Part shown: positions 10,951 to 24,309 of the stretch, piece by piece
Numbering within the stretch: position 1 is the first letter of the stretch
How the letters are laid out: the number at the start of each line of letters is the position of its first letter
Origin: Epiperipatus broadwayi
Taxonomy: Eukaryota > Onychophora > Udeonychophora > Euonychophora > Peripatidae
Length of the DNA stretch: 64,000 nucleotides
Assembly: GCA_028023455.1 (NCBI GenBank)
Contig: JAQFVV010000180.1
Span: 868,001-932,000 of the forward strand
Direction of reading: 5' to 3'
Notes under the pieces: generated by a model
Database searches by the model: none
Told to the model about the DNA's origin: nothing
What the model saw: only the letters and a program-made list of their open reading frames with translations
Made by a program: the position numbers and the translations under genes

Positions 10951-13900
10951 TTCAGTAATGTCTGCAAATTATTTTCTAAATGAAAAACAAACTTTTTTTA
11001 AATTTCAACTTGAAATAAATGCAAAAAAAAAAACCCCAATGTATTAGAATAATAACAATAAGTATAAAAAAATAAAATTTAATTTTATAATGGGTTCTAA
11101 CAATTAAACTGACAGCCTCCTCTAAATGATTACTCTGAGTATTTTAACCCAGTTGTGTACTCAAGTGCTACAAATTTACAGATTGTTTTCTAATGATAAC
11201 AATATATATATATATTGAAGCAGTCGATCTGATGCTCAGATCATGCTTCACAGCCCACTTATAGTCTCCTACCACCAAGCCATGTTTAAACCCCATCCTT
11301 ACATGCATATACATATATTTTTCCTTTACTTAACCATTTTAAACATAACTGATGTAGATATTTATATATCTTAATGCAAAATAATTTAATAAATAAATAT
11401 TTAATATTATTTTAATGTGTATGCATGCATAATGGATAAATATATATATTTTAGTGTGGGGAAACTGATAATAAATCGTATTCATAATTATATTATTAAT
11501 GTAACTTAAAAGTCATATATGAAATGTATTATTTTTTATATTTAATTTAGCAGTCAGAAAATGATGCAATTCTTTTAAAAAGTTTCTTGAAAACAATTAC
11601 CCAGAAAAGCCCATTAGTTAGATTTAAAATATTACAATTTGTAATAGTAAAGTAAAAATCCATTAGTGGAAATTTCATCCATGCCAACTTGTTTTAAAAT
11701 CATAAGACTTATTTTAAAACAATCATTTGAGAAACTTGTAACAGGATTGCATTGTTTCAAAAGACTTACAAAACAAAAGAGATCCGGTCAGCAGATTTTA
11801 GCTTTGCTAAAGTGCTCAAATTGCCTCAAGTCCAGCAGTTAAGTGCTATACTACATCATCAAAAAAGGAGTATAAATACTGTTGGATATGAATCCATAAA
11901 GGAAGGAGACAACCATAAATTAACAATGGTCCACATAATCCACACTAGTTTTAATCTTCATCCAATGTGCCATGAGTAGGGGAAACTTCACCTTCCCCTC
12001 TGTTCCAATATGCTTGTTCACATAAGAAAAGCTCCGGATCCCATGCCTATGAACTTTCAAATATCTAATAATTAAATAAGCAAAATGCTACCTGTGATGC
12101 CTTATTCCAAACCTAGATCTAGTGTATTACTGCCGATGAACATTCCAAACATCAAGAACCGCTACCATTTATAAAAGGTAAAAGAACTTTAGCCACTCTA
12201 TGATTCTATAAAACTCAGCCTTCTATAACACCAATAATCCTGAAGCTCTATTCTAATATTTTATGTATATATTTATATCTTATGTAATTTTACTTAGCTA
12301 CAACTCTATATAACTAAACCTATTCTATCATCGAGCCTCTATTCAATATGTTTTATTTTCATTTTATTATTTTCATGCGGCAATCATATTTTATTTCATT
12401 ATTATATTATGTATTTTTTATGTTTTAAAATGCCAGTAATATTTCAAACTTGCTAGCATATAATTCCTTTCTAGTTTCCCTACCCATCACTTACAAGATA
12501 ATTAAGAACTTATTTTAATTAAAAACAAGTCCCATTTGACTTATGCAAGTGCTTGCGAGTTTGGAAAAACAAAGTCATTATCTTATAAATTGTTGTAGGA
12601 AAACAGATCAACATCTGTTTTTCTAAAAATGTTTTTTTATCTTTTTAAATGTGCTAATCCTAACCGTAAATGTATTTCATATATGTAAAATCTAATTATT
12701 TCCACCACCCCAATTGTTTCCATATAAACATGTTGATTTCTAATAATAGCAATTATTAACCAAAATTTGTATTTATTAAACGGTGTGGGAAGTTATAAAT
12801 AATCTAAAGTAAAGGGAAAGGGGAATCTTTAAGTCTTAAAATTTATATAATTTAAATCATCCATGCCTGTTTAGCAATTGGATCATACCATTACACAGGG
12901 TATTCTATAATTTATGGGCATTAAATAATTAAAATAGTCTTTAAAGCTATATATTTTGTTATCCCAAGTATTGCATGCATATAGGCACACTAGTTTCTGT
13001 ATTATATATTTGTGCTTTTCTTATTCGGAAAGTATCGCAAGTTTGAACCCTGTTATCCTTCTTAACATCCAAAAACCAGGCTTAAACCCCCCTGGGGTCT
13101 CATTTGTTCATATGTGCATGCTTTATACGAGGATCACTCTGGAAAAACCAGCCCAATAAATGCATAGCTGATCGCTCTTCGTTCCTGAACCGATTCTGCT
13201 AACGTCGCAGACTTATATCGATCTATTTCTCAAAATAAATTCCATGAAGCACATGTTCAGATCTGTGATTGGATTACATCAAATATTCTGCTATGCATGC
13301 ACTGCCTTCTGTTGTATTTCTAATAAGCCCATGAACATCCATAAGCCGTAATGTTGTGATTTTTGCAAAACAGATTATGTCCACTATTTAAAATGTGCAT
13401 CATTGTGCCAACCTTATTATTATTAATATATATATTCATCAGCTATCCCACCCACATTTGTCACTTTATAAACTGAATTAATAACTATATTTTTGTACAA
13501 ATGTAATGCTTCGTTATCAAATTATAATCATCTTTCAAATCGGTTAAATGCTATTTTGTTCATCCTGGGGGTGTAGTGTTACTTCAATATTATATTTCTT
13601 AATAATGCTAAATCTTATATTCATCATTATAGTATATATTATTGGCATAGCCGCAACTATAAATAAAGTCACCTGTTAAATTTGATTCTTACTTTAACAA
13701 CCAAATGTAATATGATTTCTCTATGACCAACTGTCATATAATATTTAAGAGGCTAATGATCAATCAATGATAATATGCATTTACTTACGTTTTGTCAAAT
13801 AATAAATCTTAAATATATATATTATAACATTTCCGAATCATTGTGTTTTCTTTTATTTAAATTAATATTTTAATTAATAAGTTATGCCCATACTGACTAG

Positions 13901-14741
13901 ATGATCTCTGCTAATATATAGTTAATATGAAAAGTCACAATCATTAAATGCTTCTAAATAATTATATTTCATGCTAAATATTCCACCATTAAACATAAAT
14001 TAGAGTTTTTTGTGTCTCCGATGTGCGATGCTGGTGGAGAGAGATAAAATTAGATTGATATCATCAGAATTGTTGCTCATAAGTTGGTAGATCTTGAAAA
14101 TAGGCAAATAGGGCAGAATTCATGAGTGTTCCTGACTTATGTATCTTGCACATGATTGGATTCGAGATACTTTTGCCTAGATGCTAGATCTTGTTATGTG
14201 AACATACAAAAATGACCGGTACAATATATATATATATATATAAATAAAGAATGAAACTATTGTGCTCATTTTGGCATTGGAATGACATTTGATTGTTGCA
14301 GATGTGCCTATGTAGCAATGATACTATAATCAATTTTAGATCTGAAAGTCCATGAATTAGTAATTTAATTCTATGATTTTTGGTATTCAAATTTCCCATG
14401 AATCTCAAGCAACAAACCATTCATTTATTTAATTTTTATTATAGGAGTAGGCACAGGTCAGATAGTATAATAGTTTAGAATACTGGAAAAAATAAAAGTA
14501 GAAACTTAGTATGTCATTAGAACAAGTAAAGATAAATGCTTAAAATCAATACTAAATAAAACAATATAAGTTAGTTGCAAAATATTTTTAATCTGAGAAA
14601 ACACCCCAAAACAAAACGAGTGGTATAATTTAGCTATAATAAAGAACAATATTCTGAGAAAATTACAATGTTAAAATTTTCCATAAAAGATCAAATATTA
14701 ATAGACATTAATGTTATATATATATATATATATATATATAC
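10951..14741. other. AT-rich intronic or intergenic sequence
   Basis: About 3.8 kb with no gene or repeat structure that I can name. It contains scattered AT microsatellites (11205-11216, 13425-13436, 14226-14241 and the (TA)n at 14715-14740 into which the next LTR element is inserted). A good minus-strand acceptor-like pyrimidine tract near 14036 leads into a frame that stops after about 20 codons, so I do not call an exon. Confidence 0.5.
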
Positions 14742-17193
14742 TGAAACAGTAAAATATGCCTTACCAATCTTAGTTTCACATTGCCTTCCTGTTTCCTACC
14801 CTCATGCCTTATTTAAAACCCTAATTTTATCGTATTGTGTGTGTACTGGGTATATTTACCGAAATCCCACCTAAATTTATATGTCTAATGGGGTGCCTGA
14901 GGTTTTATAATAATTAAAATGGTCTTAAACAGTTTTATTTTCAAACCGTTGAGTATATATTACGTATATATGCTTGTACAATAAAGTAGGTCACATATTC
15001 TCATCTATACACATACTGCAATAATATTTAAAATGTATGAAAATATTTATTTAAAATTTGTTGTTTTTGAATCTGTTTATTTTATGATGCTATTTCACTA
15101 GAATTATTTGCATTTAATAAAATAATATCACTGATAAATATATTTTGGAAATTAAAATCAAAAGAAAATTTTATAAATATAAAATGTTATTTAGTTTTTC
15201 AAAAACATGCTATTTTTTTTTAAATCAGTGAGGGTAGGGAAAGAACAATAGTGACTAATTTTAACTATATTGGTGCCAGTTTTACTAGTAGATTTGATAA
15301 GATTAAAAAACAATGCTTACGAGCAGAATTAATTAAAAAATGCAGTTCATGTTTTCAAATTTATTAATAACTTAACGAATGGATTTTACCACTGCAGGGT
15401 TTTAGGCTGTAATGAGAGAGAGCTTATAAATAAGGCTGATTGATTATCATAAGATTATTTAGAGAGTTTAGTGAATCTGCATGATATTGTGACAGCAGAA
15501 GTTATATTTTCTGTAATTTTGAAACTGATTTTCTATTAGCTTTTATTTGCATTATCGGACTGACCGGCTTGTTGGTTTGTTTAGAAGAAGTTTTAAAATT
15601 GTTTAACCTTAGAATGATGGGGTAAAGGGGCAGTAGGCTGTTTTTTCCTTGGGAGCCAGTGCCTTGGCCATCCATCATTCACCATCCGATGTCCTGTCAT
15701 GGTATCATCAAGCCAACTGAACCAGCCCAAATATATGCTGCTCCTGAAATCTACTAACTGCTGCTGTGGAACAAGGAGCCAAAGAGACTCATCATTTTAC
15801 CAATTTGGAAATGCTTTAGGATGGATCTAAAGAACAACGTAATTAAAATCAACCTGAGATCTCGGAAACCTTCATGCTATATAGCTAATAATTTTTGTAT
15901 ATTCCTTAAATGTATTTATTCAAGTGTTGTTTTTCTAATGCATGCTGAACTTGTGCTTGGGTTGATTTTCTATATATATCTGTAAATGTCTTATTTAAAT
16001 GTAGTGTAATAAATATCTAATTAATTTCTTTAGGCAAATGCGAGTTATGTAGGGAAGTTAAAAATGCATGGTTGCCATCTTAGTTTATTTAAACCGCAAA
16101 CACGCATTTCCCCCTCCCATCATTTATATATATATATTTAAAAGTAGTTCTTACGTATCATCAATTTTGTTAAATAAGTAATTATTTATCTAAGTTTTGT
16201 TGAGAGTTTGCTGGCCATTAAAATATGAAATTTGAGAGCGAGTTATTTCTGGTCTTTAATAACTTGCCCTTTGTTTTACTAAAAGTATTTTAAATTCTGT
16301 GTTGCTAGTGAATATGCTTGGGTGCTGGAACCTTACCATTGGCAAAGGTCATCATTGGTTAAATCCGTTCCCCTTATTTTACTCCGTGGAGCCTAGTACT
16401 GTGCTATAATGGCACATGAGAATTATTTCACGTACATCTCCACAGTGGGTGCGGGCCAGGCTTGAGCTGTGAGTGGACTAGAGATGCCCCAAATAAAAGA
16501 CGAAACGCCTATCCAATGCCAAGACCTTTTCTTTACACTTTATAAAGTTGCATACTTGGAAACTGCACCCTTCCTCAGCATTATATCGCTGGCACCACTG
16601 TACATTTCCCTTATTAATTATTTAAAAGAATTCTATTAGTTAAATGAATTTTAAGTCCGTTCAGTATAGCTCGATCTTATAATTTAGTTAATCACTTCAC
16701 GAGCAACTCTCGGTCTCCATTTACGATTCCGATTCTAAATAATTTTAGAATATTCAAATTCTGTTAGACTTTACGTGACTTGTATATACCTACCATGTCA
16801 CTGTATTTTAGACACGTTATCTAAACGAACTCAAGTACGAGGTATCAGCTATATTGTTGTTTATTGTATATATCTATCCAATTTATATAGCTAAACTATT
16901 TTCTAATTATTAAAATATTATTTGTGAATTTATTTCTTTTCTCTTTTTATTCGGGGTGCAATTTAAGTAACATACCATAATGGGTCTTTTGTTTTCTCCC
17001 TGATCACCGGCACCAGCATGAAATTATACTATTAGTAGCATCAAATGTGTTATCACATAGATGGCATTGTGGAGTTTGGACTTTGGATTTGAACTTGGAA
17101 TTTCTGAGAGGTAACCCTCCTAGTGTTTATTCCTATGTCCCAGGTTTAAATTCTGCAGTGTGTTAGCGAGATAGACATGTTTTGACCATTACA
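14742..17193 (+). repeat. 5' LTR of the gag-only element
   Basis: About 2.45 kb, starting TGAAACAGTA and ending TTACA. A TATA-like 'cttataaata' near 15423 and a G+C-richer region at about 15630-15850 look like the promoter and transcribed leader. Toward its end a B-box-like 'caggtttaaattc' (near 17142) is also present in the other LTR. The length is unusual; most LTRs are a few hundred bases to 1.5 kb. Confidence 0.8.
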
Positions 17194-17209
17194 TAGTATT
17201 TTTTTTTCC

Positions 17210-17240
17210 AGGTCCATGGCGCTTTACAACATGAGGCTTC
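17210..17240 (+). other. Possible degenerate primer-binding site
   Basis: TGGCGC begins at 17217, 23 bases after the LTR end, and is followed by a CAAC-like core. This resembles the TGGCGC-type primer site seen beside the LTR of the complete element at 59227-59244 (complementary to the 3' end of a tRNA-Lys-like primer). The spacing from the LTR is larger than usual and several positions differ, so the call is tentative. Confidence 0.35.
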
Positions 17241-18179
17241 TTTGATTTAAACACCCACAAACTCCTGATAATATTTAATTCGTTTAATTACCCATTTCCC
17301 TGTAGTTCAATATTTCAATATCATAATTTATATTTAAGATATTATTATATGTATTTTGTTTGGCTCGGGCATTTAGACAATCACTTGGAGAATTTTCAGT
17401 TTAATATAGTACGACATGAGCAATACATATGTAAACTTTTGTCAGCTGTGGTCGTATTATAAAAATATATGTGCGCTAATTACTGTACTAAACATAATTT
17501 AAAAAAAAATAGTACAACATATATAGTTTTGTATCAAATAAGAATTGTAAAAATAAAAATGTATGATTGTCTAATTGAACGTCTGGAGTCAAATGAAATA
17601 ATTAAGTTAAATATCCCTGGGGGAAGTCAATGATATAGATGTGGCCACAGATAATATTGCACCTTGAAATAATGATGATGAACAGATTAGTTCATGCATG
17701 TAAAGCTGTAAAATTTGGATTTGGTCAATTTATGTATAGCTACTTATGTAAACAAGTTTCTGCAATAATAATAATATTTTGTAAATCTATCCATCTGAAA
17801 TCATTGTACAAGGGGGAATGACAGTGAGATACCCATTGAGATACCCGAGTCTAGCAAATAATTAAATAGGACACCATCAAACAATTCAGCAAGCAGCAGA
17901 AGAAATCTGAGTAATAAAATAATATTTTGTTTAATATTTCCAAAATAACAAAGAAGCAACAAAATGAAATCAGTACAGGATAAAACAAGAACGCACGGAA
18001 AGGCCAGAGACCGAGTGGAAGACAGCCAGTCACCATTGTTTGATAAAGAAAAAAAGTTTAGTTAAAAGAACTTTAAAAATAGAAAATATAGCAAATAATA
18101 ACTCCCAGAAAATTAGTGATCCAGAATTGCCATTTATAGCTAAGAATTATAATAATGTTTCAGAATAACAAAACCAAAA

Positions 18180-19316
18180 TGGAAGAGTTAGAACAAAAAG
18201 ACATAGACACATGTAGATGTCCAGAATCTCCAACACCAGTAGTAGAAATAAGACAGCAAACGACAAATACAGACTTTCAATTTAAATACATAGAAGAACT
18301 TTTCAGATGACAAGCCAAAGAAGCCAGAATCAGGCATGAAGAAGACTGAAAAGAAAAGCACGAAATGAGAGAACTGATCGTATTCCTACTTAATGAAGTC
18401 AAAGAACTCCCTGAAAAACAGGGAGTGCTTTAACAAAAAATTTGACGAGAAATATGAAATAGAAAAGAGGCTCACTCCAAAATTAAATTTGGAAACTTTA
18501 GTTTTAAAAACAGAAGATAATAAAAAAGAGATGAAAGAAGAAGAAGAGAGTAATCAAAACAAAACCACGAACAGTCTACTACCAGTCAACGAAGAGAAAA
18601 TACTAAAAGCCCTGAGATCACCAATATCTGTATGTAGAGTCATGATACCTGACCAAAGCATTCAAACTTAGTTGGCCAAAGTCATCCACATCAAGATATT
18701 CCGAGCGGAGATTGGGGAAAACCCTCATTTGCACATAGATAGTTTGAAAGATTTTTTCACATTCTCTGAGATGGAGCCAGAAGAAAAAATTGCTATCACC
18801 ACCCACCATTTACATGGCTACATGAAGGACTGGTGGAGCATCATAAAAGAAAAACCTGGAAACTTCACCGAGTATAGCAAGGCCTTACTGAGACACTACT
18901 GGAGTGAGGAACACCAGAGTGGCATCTTCAATACCATCTCCTGAGAAAAATACGGGAGCATCAAAGATACACATATACAATTCTATATCTGGCAGGTTAA
19001 TCATCTGAGATCACTCACCACCTTCTCATTCTCTGACCTGCACATTATATGCACCATCCAGCAGAACATGCCTCTGTCGATCCAACAACTGATGGCTGGA
19101 AGCAGAAGTAAAGACGCAGAAAAGATGGCAGAATTTCTGATTATGTTGGACTTCAGTCCTTGGGCCAACAAACCGCCAGACAAGGTAAAGAGATTGCACC
19201 AACCAAGAGGACATTCTCCGAGTACAAGATTGGCACTACCCACCTCATCCAGGAGAATAACAAAATATATAAGGCCACCAAAAAAAAAGAACTTGAACTT
19301 GGACACTCTTGCATAA
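18180..19316 (+). pseudogene. Decayed gag of the non-autonomous LTR element
   Basis: From about 18393 one frame runs to 19316 with in-frame stops at 18669-18671 (TAG) and 18942-18944 (TGA). An upstream section from ATG 18180 is in a different frame and has two further stops. The central part matches the gag of the complete Ty3/Gypsy element at 58486-57182. Both share a '(S/H)xIxG..(K/E)WW..(I/M)KEKP..F.EY' core followed by 'RYW' or 'HYW', and then a helical segment ending 'MAEFLIMLD', which parallels 'ILEVLDAAEN'. The N-terminal part is charged and Glu/Lys-rich. No CCHC knuckle and no protease follow. Gag would form the particle core; this copy is dead. Confidence 0.75.
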
Positions 19317-19606
19317 TTTTTGATCTACAATAACTTGAATTTGGACATTTACCTATGCCTGAATTTGGACACTTTCGTATAGATATAAAATTATATATAT
19401 ATATATATATATTCTAATTTGAATTTGAACAATCAAAAAATGCTTCAAAATATATATACCTATTTGCTAGTGAAAAAAATGTTGAAATATGATTCGGGTA
19501 TGTCATCAAATCTCATTGCCCCTTGTCAAATTTTTTTGTGCTAATATTCAAAAATACTAGTAAACACTGGGTGTAAAACCTTTTTTCTTGAGATTTTTTG
19601 ACATAC

Positions 19607-19616
19607 TAAGGGAATG
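19607..19616 (+). other. Polypurine tract candidate of the gag-only element
   Basis: The purine-rich word 'AAGGGAATG' immediately precedes the 3' LTR start at 19617, the expected place for the plus-strand primer of reverse transcription. Confidence 0.5.
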
Positions 19617-22142
19617 TGAAACAGTAAGATATGCCTTACCAATCTTAGTTTAACGTTGCCTTCCTGTTTCCTACCCTCATGCCTTATTTAAAACCCTAAT
19701 TTTATTGTATTGTGTGTGTACTGGGTATATTTACCGAAATCCCACCTAAATTTATATGTCTAATGGGGTGCCCAGGGTTTTATAACAATTAAAATTGTCT
19801 TAAACGGTTTTATTTTCAAACTGTCGAGTACATATTACGTATATATGCTTGTACAATAAAGTAGGTCACATATTCTCATCTACACACATACTGCGAAAAT
19901 ATTTAAAATTTATGAAAATATTTATTTAAAATTTGTTGTTTTTGAATCTGTTTATTTTGTGATGTAATTTCACTATAATTATTTGCATTTAATAAAATAA
20001 TATCACTGATAAATATATTCTGGAAATTAAAATCAAAAGAGAGTTTTATAAATATAAAATGTTATTTAGTTTTTCAAAAACATGCCATTTTTCTTTTTAA
20101 ATCAGTGAGGGTAGGGAAAGAACAATAGTGACTAATTTTAACTATATTGGCGCCAGTTTTACTAGTAGATTTGATAAGTAAAAAACAGTGCTTACAAGCA
20201 GAATTAATTAAAAAATGCAGTTCGTGTTTTCAAATTTATTAATAACTTAACGAATGGATTTTACCACTGCAGGATTAGATTGTAATCAGAGAGAGCTTAT
20301 AAATAGGGCTGAGTGATTATCATAAGATTATTTAGAGAATTTAGTGAATCTGCCTGATATTGTGACAGCAGAAGTTATATTTTCTGTAATTTTGAAATTG
20401 ATTTTCTATTAGCTTTTATTTGTGTTATCGGACTGACCGGCTTGTTGGTTAGTTTAGAACAAGTTTTAAAATCGTTTAACCTTAGAATGATGGGGTAAAG
20501 GGGCAGTAGGCTGTTTTTCCCTCGGGAGCCAGTGCCTTGGCCATCCGTCATTCACCATCCGATGTCCTGTCACCATATCATCAAGCCCAACTGAACCAGC
20601 CCAAAGAAATGCTGCTCCTGAAATCTACTAACTGCTGCTGCAGAACAAGGAACCAAAGAGACTCATCATTTGCTTAAGAACTTTGTTACCAATTTGGAAA
20701 TGCTCATGGACGGATCTAAAGAACGAGGTAATTAAAATCAACCTGAGATCTCGGAAACCTTCATGCTATACAGGTAATATTTTTTGTATATTCCTGAAAT
20801 GAATAATTATTCAAGTGTTGTTTTTCTAATGCATGCTGAACTTGTGCTTGGGTTGATTTTCTATATATATTTGTAAATGTCTTATTTAAATGTAGTGTAA
20901 TAAATATCTAATTAATTTCTTTAGGCAAATGCGAGTTACGTAGGAAAATTAAAAATGCATGGTTGCTATCTTAGTTTATTTAAACCGCAAACACGCATTT
21001 CCCCCCTCCCACTGTTTATATATATTTAAAAGTAGTTTTTACGTATCATCAATTTTGTTAAATAAGTAATTATTTATCTAAGTTTTGTTGAGAGTTTGCT
21101 GGCCATTAAAGTATGAAATTTGAGAGTGAGCTATTTCTGGTCTTTAATAACTTGCCCTTTGTTTTATTAAAAGTATTTTAAATTCTGTGTTGCTAGTGAA
21201 TATGCTTGGGTGCTGGAACCTTACCATTGGCAAAGGTCATCATCGGTTAAATCCGTTCCCCTTATTTTACTCCACGGTTCCTAGTACTGTGCTATAATGG
21301 CACATGGGAATTATTTTGCATACATCCCCACAGTTACGAAGCTCCTGGAGGCAGGCCAGCTTTGATCTGTGAGTGGGCTAGAGATGCCCCAAATAAAAGG
21401 CGAAATGCCTATCCAATGCCAAGACCTTTTCTTCATACTTTATAAAGTAGCATACTCAAAAACTGCACCCCTTCCTTGGCATTATATCACTGGCACCACT
21501 GTACATTTCCCTTATTAATTATTTAAAAGAATTCTATTAGTTAAATGAATTTTAAGTCCGTTCAGTATAGCTCGATCTTATAACTTAGTTAATCACTTCC
21601 TGAGCGACTCTCAGTCTCCATTTAAGATTCCAATTCTAGATAATTTTAGAATATTCAAATTCTGTTAGACTTTATGTGACTCGTATACCATGTCACTGTA
21701 TTTTAGACACGTTATTTAAATGAACCCAACCACGAGGTATCAGCCATCTGGTTGTTTATTGTATATATCTATCCAATTTATATAGCTAAAGTATTTTCTA
21801 ATTATTAATATATTATTTGTGAATTTATTTCTTTTCTCTTTTTACTGGGGTGCAATTTAAGTAACATACCATAATGGGTTTATCTCGGGCACATCTATAA
21901 GTTATTGTTAAATGAACCTAGGGCTATTTTAGATTTAGAGTCTTTTGTTTTCTCCCTGATCACCCCACAAAATTATACTATCAGTAGCATCAAATGTGTT
22001 ATCATGTAGAGGGCATTGTGGAGTTTGGACTTTGGATTTGAACTTGGGATTTCTGGGAGGTAACCCTCCTAGTGTTGAGTTTTATGTCCTGGGTTTAAAT
22101 TCTGCAGTGTGTTGGTGAGATTGACATGTTTTGACTGTTACA
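19617..22142 (+). repeat. 3' LTR of the gag-only element
   Basis: About 2.53 kb, collinear with 14742-17193. The main structural difference is an extra ~62 bases at about 21878-21940 ('tttatctcgggc...') that copy 1 lacks. Otherwise the differences are substitutions and small indels. The flanking sequence after 22142 begins ATATATAT. Confidence 0.8.
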
Positions 22143-22555
22143 ATATATATATATGTTGAGAAAGTTTAGCTTAGGAAGAAATCAATGTCAAGATGATAGA
22201 AAAGTTCAACATTATATTTTTCTATAATGTCAGATGCAATTCTGCTTCTCACTGATATGATATAAAACCAGAAATTAGTTTAGAGACAGCACTGTCAAAT
22301 TAGAGTACCCAGACTTGGAAAATTGCTCCCACATTAATATATCTTTATGAATTTTTATAACTTTTTTAACAGTGACAAAAATGATTGGTTGTCATGTGAT
22401 CCTTCATGTCAGCCGCTAGCGGCGCGATTTCTAATCAAAAACATTAATATAACATTCCCGGGCCAGCGATTCTCTATTAATATTGACTTTTTTTTTTTTG
22501 ATTTGTTTGTTTACAAAGTTTACTTTCTTTCATTTCAGAATTATTTTTCCCAAAT
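22143..22555. other. AT-rich, no gene recognised
   Basis: About 410 bases between the LTR element and the satellite array. A T-rich open frame at 22347-22577 is composition-driven. Nothing else is seen. Confidence 0.5.
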
Positions 22556-23960
22556 AATATTATTGACGATGGTATAATAATAGTTGTTTTTTTTTTAATT
22601 TTTATTGACAAGAGGGTCTTTTTTGGTGTGTGTTCAAATAGTCATTTGTATTTTTTTTTTAAATAGTATTACTGTTCTTGTAAAATTGGATTGCCGAAAT
22701 TTAAGAGAACGGATTTTTTTTGGATGGATCTTTAAATAATAATTGATGTTACTTTGATAGGTTTCCATTTGATTGCTGATAATAATTAGTGGGAGGGGTG
22801 TTTTTGTGTACGATTAAATAATAATTTACGTTACTTTGATAGATTTACATTTGATTGCCGACAACAATTATCAGGAGAAGTGTTTTTTTTTCTTTTCGCG
22901 TGTGCATATGTATGTTGAAATAAAAATTAAAACCGTTACTTTTATCGGTTTACATTTGATTGACGACCGACCGATATGACTTCCTTTCATTTATAAATTA
23001 TGATTTTTGTTTCTATGAATAAATATTTTTGACAATGGGACAATAATAGTTGTTGTTTGTTTAATTTTTATTGACAAAAGGTTGTTTTTCGGTGTAGTTT
23101 CAAATAGTAATTTGGGTTACGTTTAAATAATAAGTTACCGTCTTACTTTGATTGGTTTACATTTGATTGACACTAATTATGGGAGGGGTGCAGGGGTAAT
23201 ATTTTTGACAATGGGACAATAATAGTTGTTTGTTTAATTTTTATTGACAAAAGGTTGTTTTTCGGTGTAGTTTCAAATAGTAATTTGGGTTACGTTTAAA
23301 TAATAAGTTACAGTCTTACTTTGATTGGTTTACATTTGATTGACACTAATTATGGGAGGGGTGCAGTGGTGTAACTGTTTAAAGAATAGTAATTTATGTT
23401 ACTTTTAGTGGTGGTGTACATTTGATTGCTGACAATAATTAGTGAGAGGGGTGGGTATTTTTGGATGATGATTAAATACTAATTTACCTTCCTTTTTATT
23501 TTACATTTGATTAGAGACAACAATTATTTGGAGTTTTTTGTGTATGTTTAAATCAAAATTGAAGTTAGTTTTATTTATTACATTTGATTGACAACCGATT
23601 GACTTTTTTTTCATTTATAAATTATTGTTTTGATTTCCCAAAAACATAACATTTTTGACAATGGGACAATAATAGTTCTTAATTTCATTATTATTGACAA
23701 GAACGGATCTTTTTTGGTGTACATTTAAATAGTAATTTGGGTTGTGTTTAAATAGTAATACTGTTTTTATAAATTTAAGTGACAAAATTAAAGAAACAAC
23801 GGGGTTTTTTTTTATGGATCTTTAAATAATAATTTTCGTTACTTTAATTTGTTTACATTTGATTGACAACAATTAGTGGGAAGAGGTGTTTTGTGTACTT
23901 TTAAATAATAATTTACATTTTTTTAACAACAATTATTGTGTGTGTATGTTATGTTACTTT
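22556..23960. repeat. Degenerate satellite-like array, ~470-bp unit with ~176-bp internal duplication
   Basis: The landmark 'gacaatgggacaataatag' (first copy diverged) occurs near 22556, 23031, 23207 and 23657. This gives spacings of about 475, 176 and 450 bases. The pair at 23031-23382 is almost perfect, so that internal duplication is recent. Within the units a shorter motif, 'tttacatttgattgac', recurs every 80-180 bases, together with 'tttaaataataattt' and 'gggaggggtg'. No coding. The array directly abuts the Merlin-type transposase fragment and may be part of that element's body or an intron-like spacer. Confidence 0.65.
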
Positions 23961-23970
23961 ATCAATTTGG

Positions 23971-24309
23971 TTAATAATATTTACTGGTAGACATTTCACT
24001 ATCATTAATGGCATGCTGTACGGTCAACTCGTCACAGATCCAGTAATGTAGCAAATGTAAAGACTTGACGAACAGCATTTGAAATCTCTCAAACCAGCTA
24101 ACTTTTTGAAGTGCACATTTCTTTTGACAAGAACGAGACTTACAAATGAAAGTCCAAAGATCTTTATGGACCTCAAGTCTCATACATTCACTGCACAAAC
24201 ATCTCTTTTCTTTAAGCAGGATGTTTTTCTGCTGTAGAAATGTTACAGCACTGGCTTCCATGTCCGGCAATTCCCATCTTTTCATATTTTCTGTTTTCGA
24301 ATTTGCCAC
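23971..24309 (-). CDS. Merlin-type (IS1595/ISXO2-like) transposase, N-terminal zinc-ribbon fragment
   Basis: An uninterrupted 112-codon minus-strand frame begins at a GTG; the first ATG in frame is 8 codons in, and a TAA lies upstream near 24363. Residues about 38-65 form a zinc ribbon: CSEC, then CKSRSCQKKC. This is followed by a 'SWFE' and a leucine/aromatic-rich helix ('LHLLHYWICDELT'). The order matches the N-terminal half of the IS1595-like transposases carried by metazoan Merlin transposons. In that family the ribbon is followed by 'RKGTWLEGS', a helix, and 'TVVDWNNYLR'. Here the frame stops just where that last motif should start, at 'ACCAGTAAAT', which could be a 5' splice site or a truncation point. 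The catalytic DDE half is absent. It may be a transposon relic or a domesticated exon. Confidence 0.6.
   Translation of the reverse strand: MANSKTENMKRWELPDMEASAVTFLQQKNILLKEKRCLCSECMRLEVHKDLWTFICKSRSCQKKCALQKVSWFERFQMLFVKSLHLLHYWICDELTVQHAINDSEMSTSKYY

Larger units (their letters stand above)
14742..22142 (+). mobile_element. Gag-only, non-autonomous LTR retrotransposon
   Basis: Two long direct repeats (14742-17193 and 19617-22142) begin TGAAACAGTA and end TTACA, the TG..CA rule for LTRs. They enclose only about 2.4 kb. The sole coding trace inside is a decayed + strand gag (18180-19316). No protease, reverse transcriptase or integrase is visible, so the element would depend on enzymes from a partner. 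The two LTRs differ by scattered substitutions and a 62-bp indel, roughly 5% divergence by eye. The left flank ends in ATAC after a (TA)n run and the right flank starts ATAT, suggesting a 4-bp target duplication with one change. A purine-rich AAGGGAATG precedes the 3' LTR. Confidence 0.8.

Noticed and set aside
14030-14110. Minus-strand acceptor-like tract (ttatctctctccaccag) as a possible third receptor exon
   Set aside because: In the phase required after exon B the frame stops after about 20 codons, has no FnIII landmarks, and has no donor.
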